Shown here piece after piece: positions 63,383-64,000 of a DNA stretch of 64,000 nucleotides. Source of the DNA: UBA12481 sp964416825 (GTDB lineage: Bacteria > Bacteroidota > Bacteroidia > Bacteroidales > UBA12481). The stretch is taken from assembly GCA_964416825.1 (NCBI GenBank), contig CAYQFT010000001.1, forward strand, positions 1-64,000, read 5' to 3'. Every line of letters starts with the position of its first letter. Positions within the stretch are counted from its first letter, which is position 1. The notes under the pieces were generated by a model. That model saw only the letters and a program-made list of their open reading frames with translations. It did not search any database and was not told where the DNA came from. The position numbers and the translations under genes were made by a program.

Positions 63383-64000
63383 ATTGCTCCTGATTTATTA
63401 TCGGTTTTATAATTGCGGTCAGTGCTTCTACTTCAATAAGAAAGCCATCATGACCATAAAATGAATCTATTTCATGATACTCAGCATCATGAACATTCTC
63501 AGCTATAAGTTTCTGTTCTTCCGGCGGGAAAAGCAGATCGCTTGAAATACCTACGGCAACGGTTTGAGCCTTGATGGCCGACAAGGCCTTGCTTACTCCT
63601 CCCCTTCCGCGGCCGACATTGTGTGAATCCAATGATTTTGTCACGGTGTGGTAGGAATAGGCATTAAACCGCCGGTCTAATTTCTCTCCCTGATACTGCT
63701 GGTAGGAACAGGCCTTAAACTCATCGAGCCTGTTTTCATCTGGATCGGTCTGTGTTTTTTCATAGGTGTTCCGATTGCGGTAGCTCAGCAGCGCCATTGC
63801 CCTTGCAGCGCGGATTCCGGCAGAGCCGCCATCAAGGTCTCCACGAGCGAAGGATTCATCTGCATAGAGGGCCATCCGCTGTGCCTCATCAAAGGCGATT
63901 CCCCAGGCAGATGCCTTTGCATTGGTTGCCACCGGGGCAATGTACCGGAAAAGGTCTGGCTCCTGAATGGCCCATTCCAGAATCTGCTGACCTCCAAGAG
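63372..64000 (-). CDS. metX: Homoserine O-acetyltransferase (5' end outside window)
   Basis: About 209 C-terminal residues; the frame stays open to the window edge, reading GGQQILEWAIQEPDLFRYIAPVATNAKASAWGIAFDEAQR in short family blocks. A downstream GTG is not the start. The N-terminus with the catalytic Ser (GGSMGG region) is outside. Late His in FYGHDGF fits the catalytic triad. MetX acetylates (or succinylates) homoserine for direct sulfhydrylation. First seen gene of the metX-hom-metH-metF operon; a SAM riboswitch could lie upstream, out of view. Confidence 0.92.
   Translation of the reverse strand, partial: LGGQQILEWAIQEPDLFRYIAPVATNAKASAWGIAFDEAQRMALYADESFARGDLDGGSAGIRAARAMALLSYRNRNTYEKTQTDPDENRLDEFKACSYQQYQGEKLDRRFNAYSYHTVTKSLDSHNVGRGRGGVSKALSAIKAQTVAVGISSDLLFPPEEQKLIAENVHDAEYHEIDSFYGHDGFLIEVEALTAIIKPIINQEQYEN

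Overview
The window looks like a chromosomal segment of a Bacteroidota bacterium, probably from the order Bacteroidales or a close relative. Supporting signs are a TonB-dependent receptor with an N-terminal carboxypeptidase-regulatory-like domain, three FKBP-type lipoprotein isomerases beside a DHH phosphoesterase, DUF349 and DUF2807 proteins, RNase Y and ZapA flanking a 6S-like RNA, futalosine-pathway MqnA, and repeated TAnnTTTG-type -7 elements a few bases upstream of start codons. sucAB implies an oxidative arm of the TCA cycle, so the organism is probably not a strict fermenter. The run of 10 N inside a beta-galactosidase gene shows that this is a draft assembly.

Layout. 1-4.7 kb (minus): truncated secreted CotH-like protein, a coupled pair of a GH16-like lipoprotein and an unrecognised membrane-anchored protein, and an RsmI-family methylase. 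4.7-11.3 kb: MBL-fold hydrolase, a four-gene minus operon (DHH phosphoesterase and three FKBP lipoproteins), ndk, recF with a DUF721 gene, and a TPR protein. 11.3-21.2 kb: ribH, a minus operon of DUF349 protein, TonB-dependent receptor, pyrG and yidC, then hsp20 and trmD. 21.2-31.2 kb: AddB-like and AddA-like recombination genes on the minus strand, with sucAB on the plus strand between them. 31.2-35.4 kb: minus operon of a coiled-coil protein, zapA, 6S-like RNA, rny and an AmgK/MurU-like pair. 35.5-46.9 kb: M23 and C69 peptidases, rplS, NfeD, PPi-type phosphofructokinase, mqnA, purB, an ABC exporter and a B3/4 protein. 46.9-57.4 kb: secreted protein, DUF2807 lipoprotein, HD protein, NUDIX-TfoX_C fusion, beta-galactosidase, M3 peptidase, alpha/beta hydrolase and a LutA-like Fe-S protein. 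57.4-64 kb: a methionine operon metX-hom-metH-metF on the minus strand.

How the genes fit together. Most genes are housekeeping: nucleotide synthesis (ndk, pyrG, purB), envelope biogenesis (yidC, FKBPs, M23, AmgK/MurU), recombination repair (recF, AddAB), central carbon metabolism (sucAB, pfp) and methionine synthesis. I found no defence island, prophage, CRISPR array, insertion sequence or biosynthetic cluster, and no convincing new multi-gene system.

The most unusual features are short tandem repeats (periods 7, 9, 14 and 24) at gene ends and inside metH linkers, including an apparent in-frame palindromic insertion in metH. Others are the 6S-like RNA, the NUDIX-TfoX_C fusion, the unrecognised protein coupled to a GH16-like lipoprotein, a terminator hairpin directly in front of ribH, and a Cys-rich tail on SucA.
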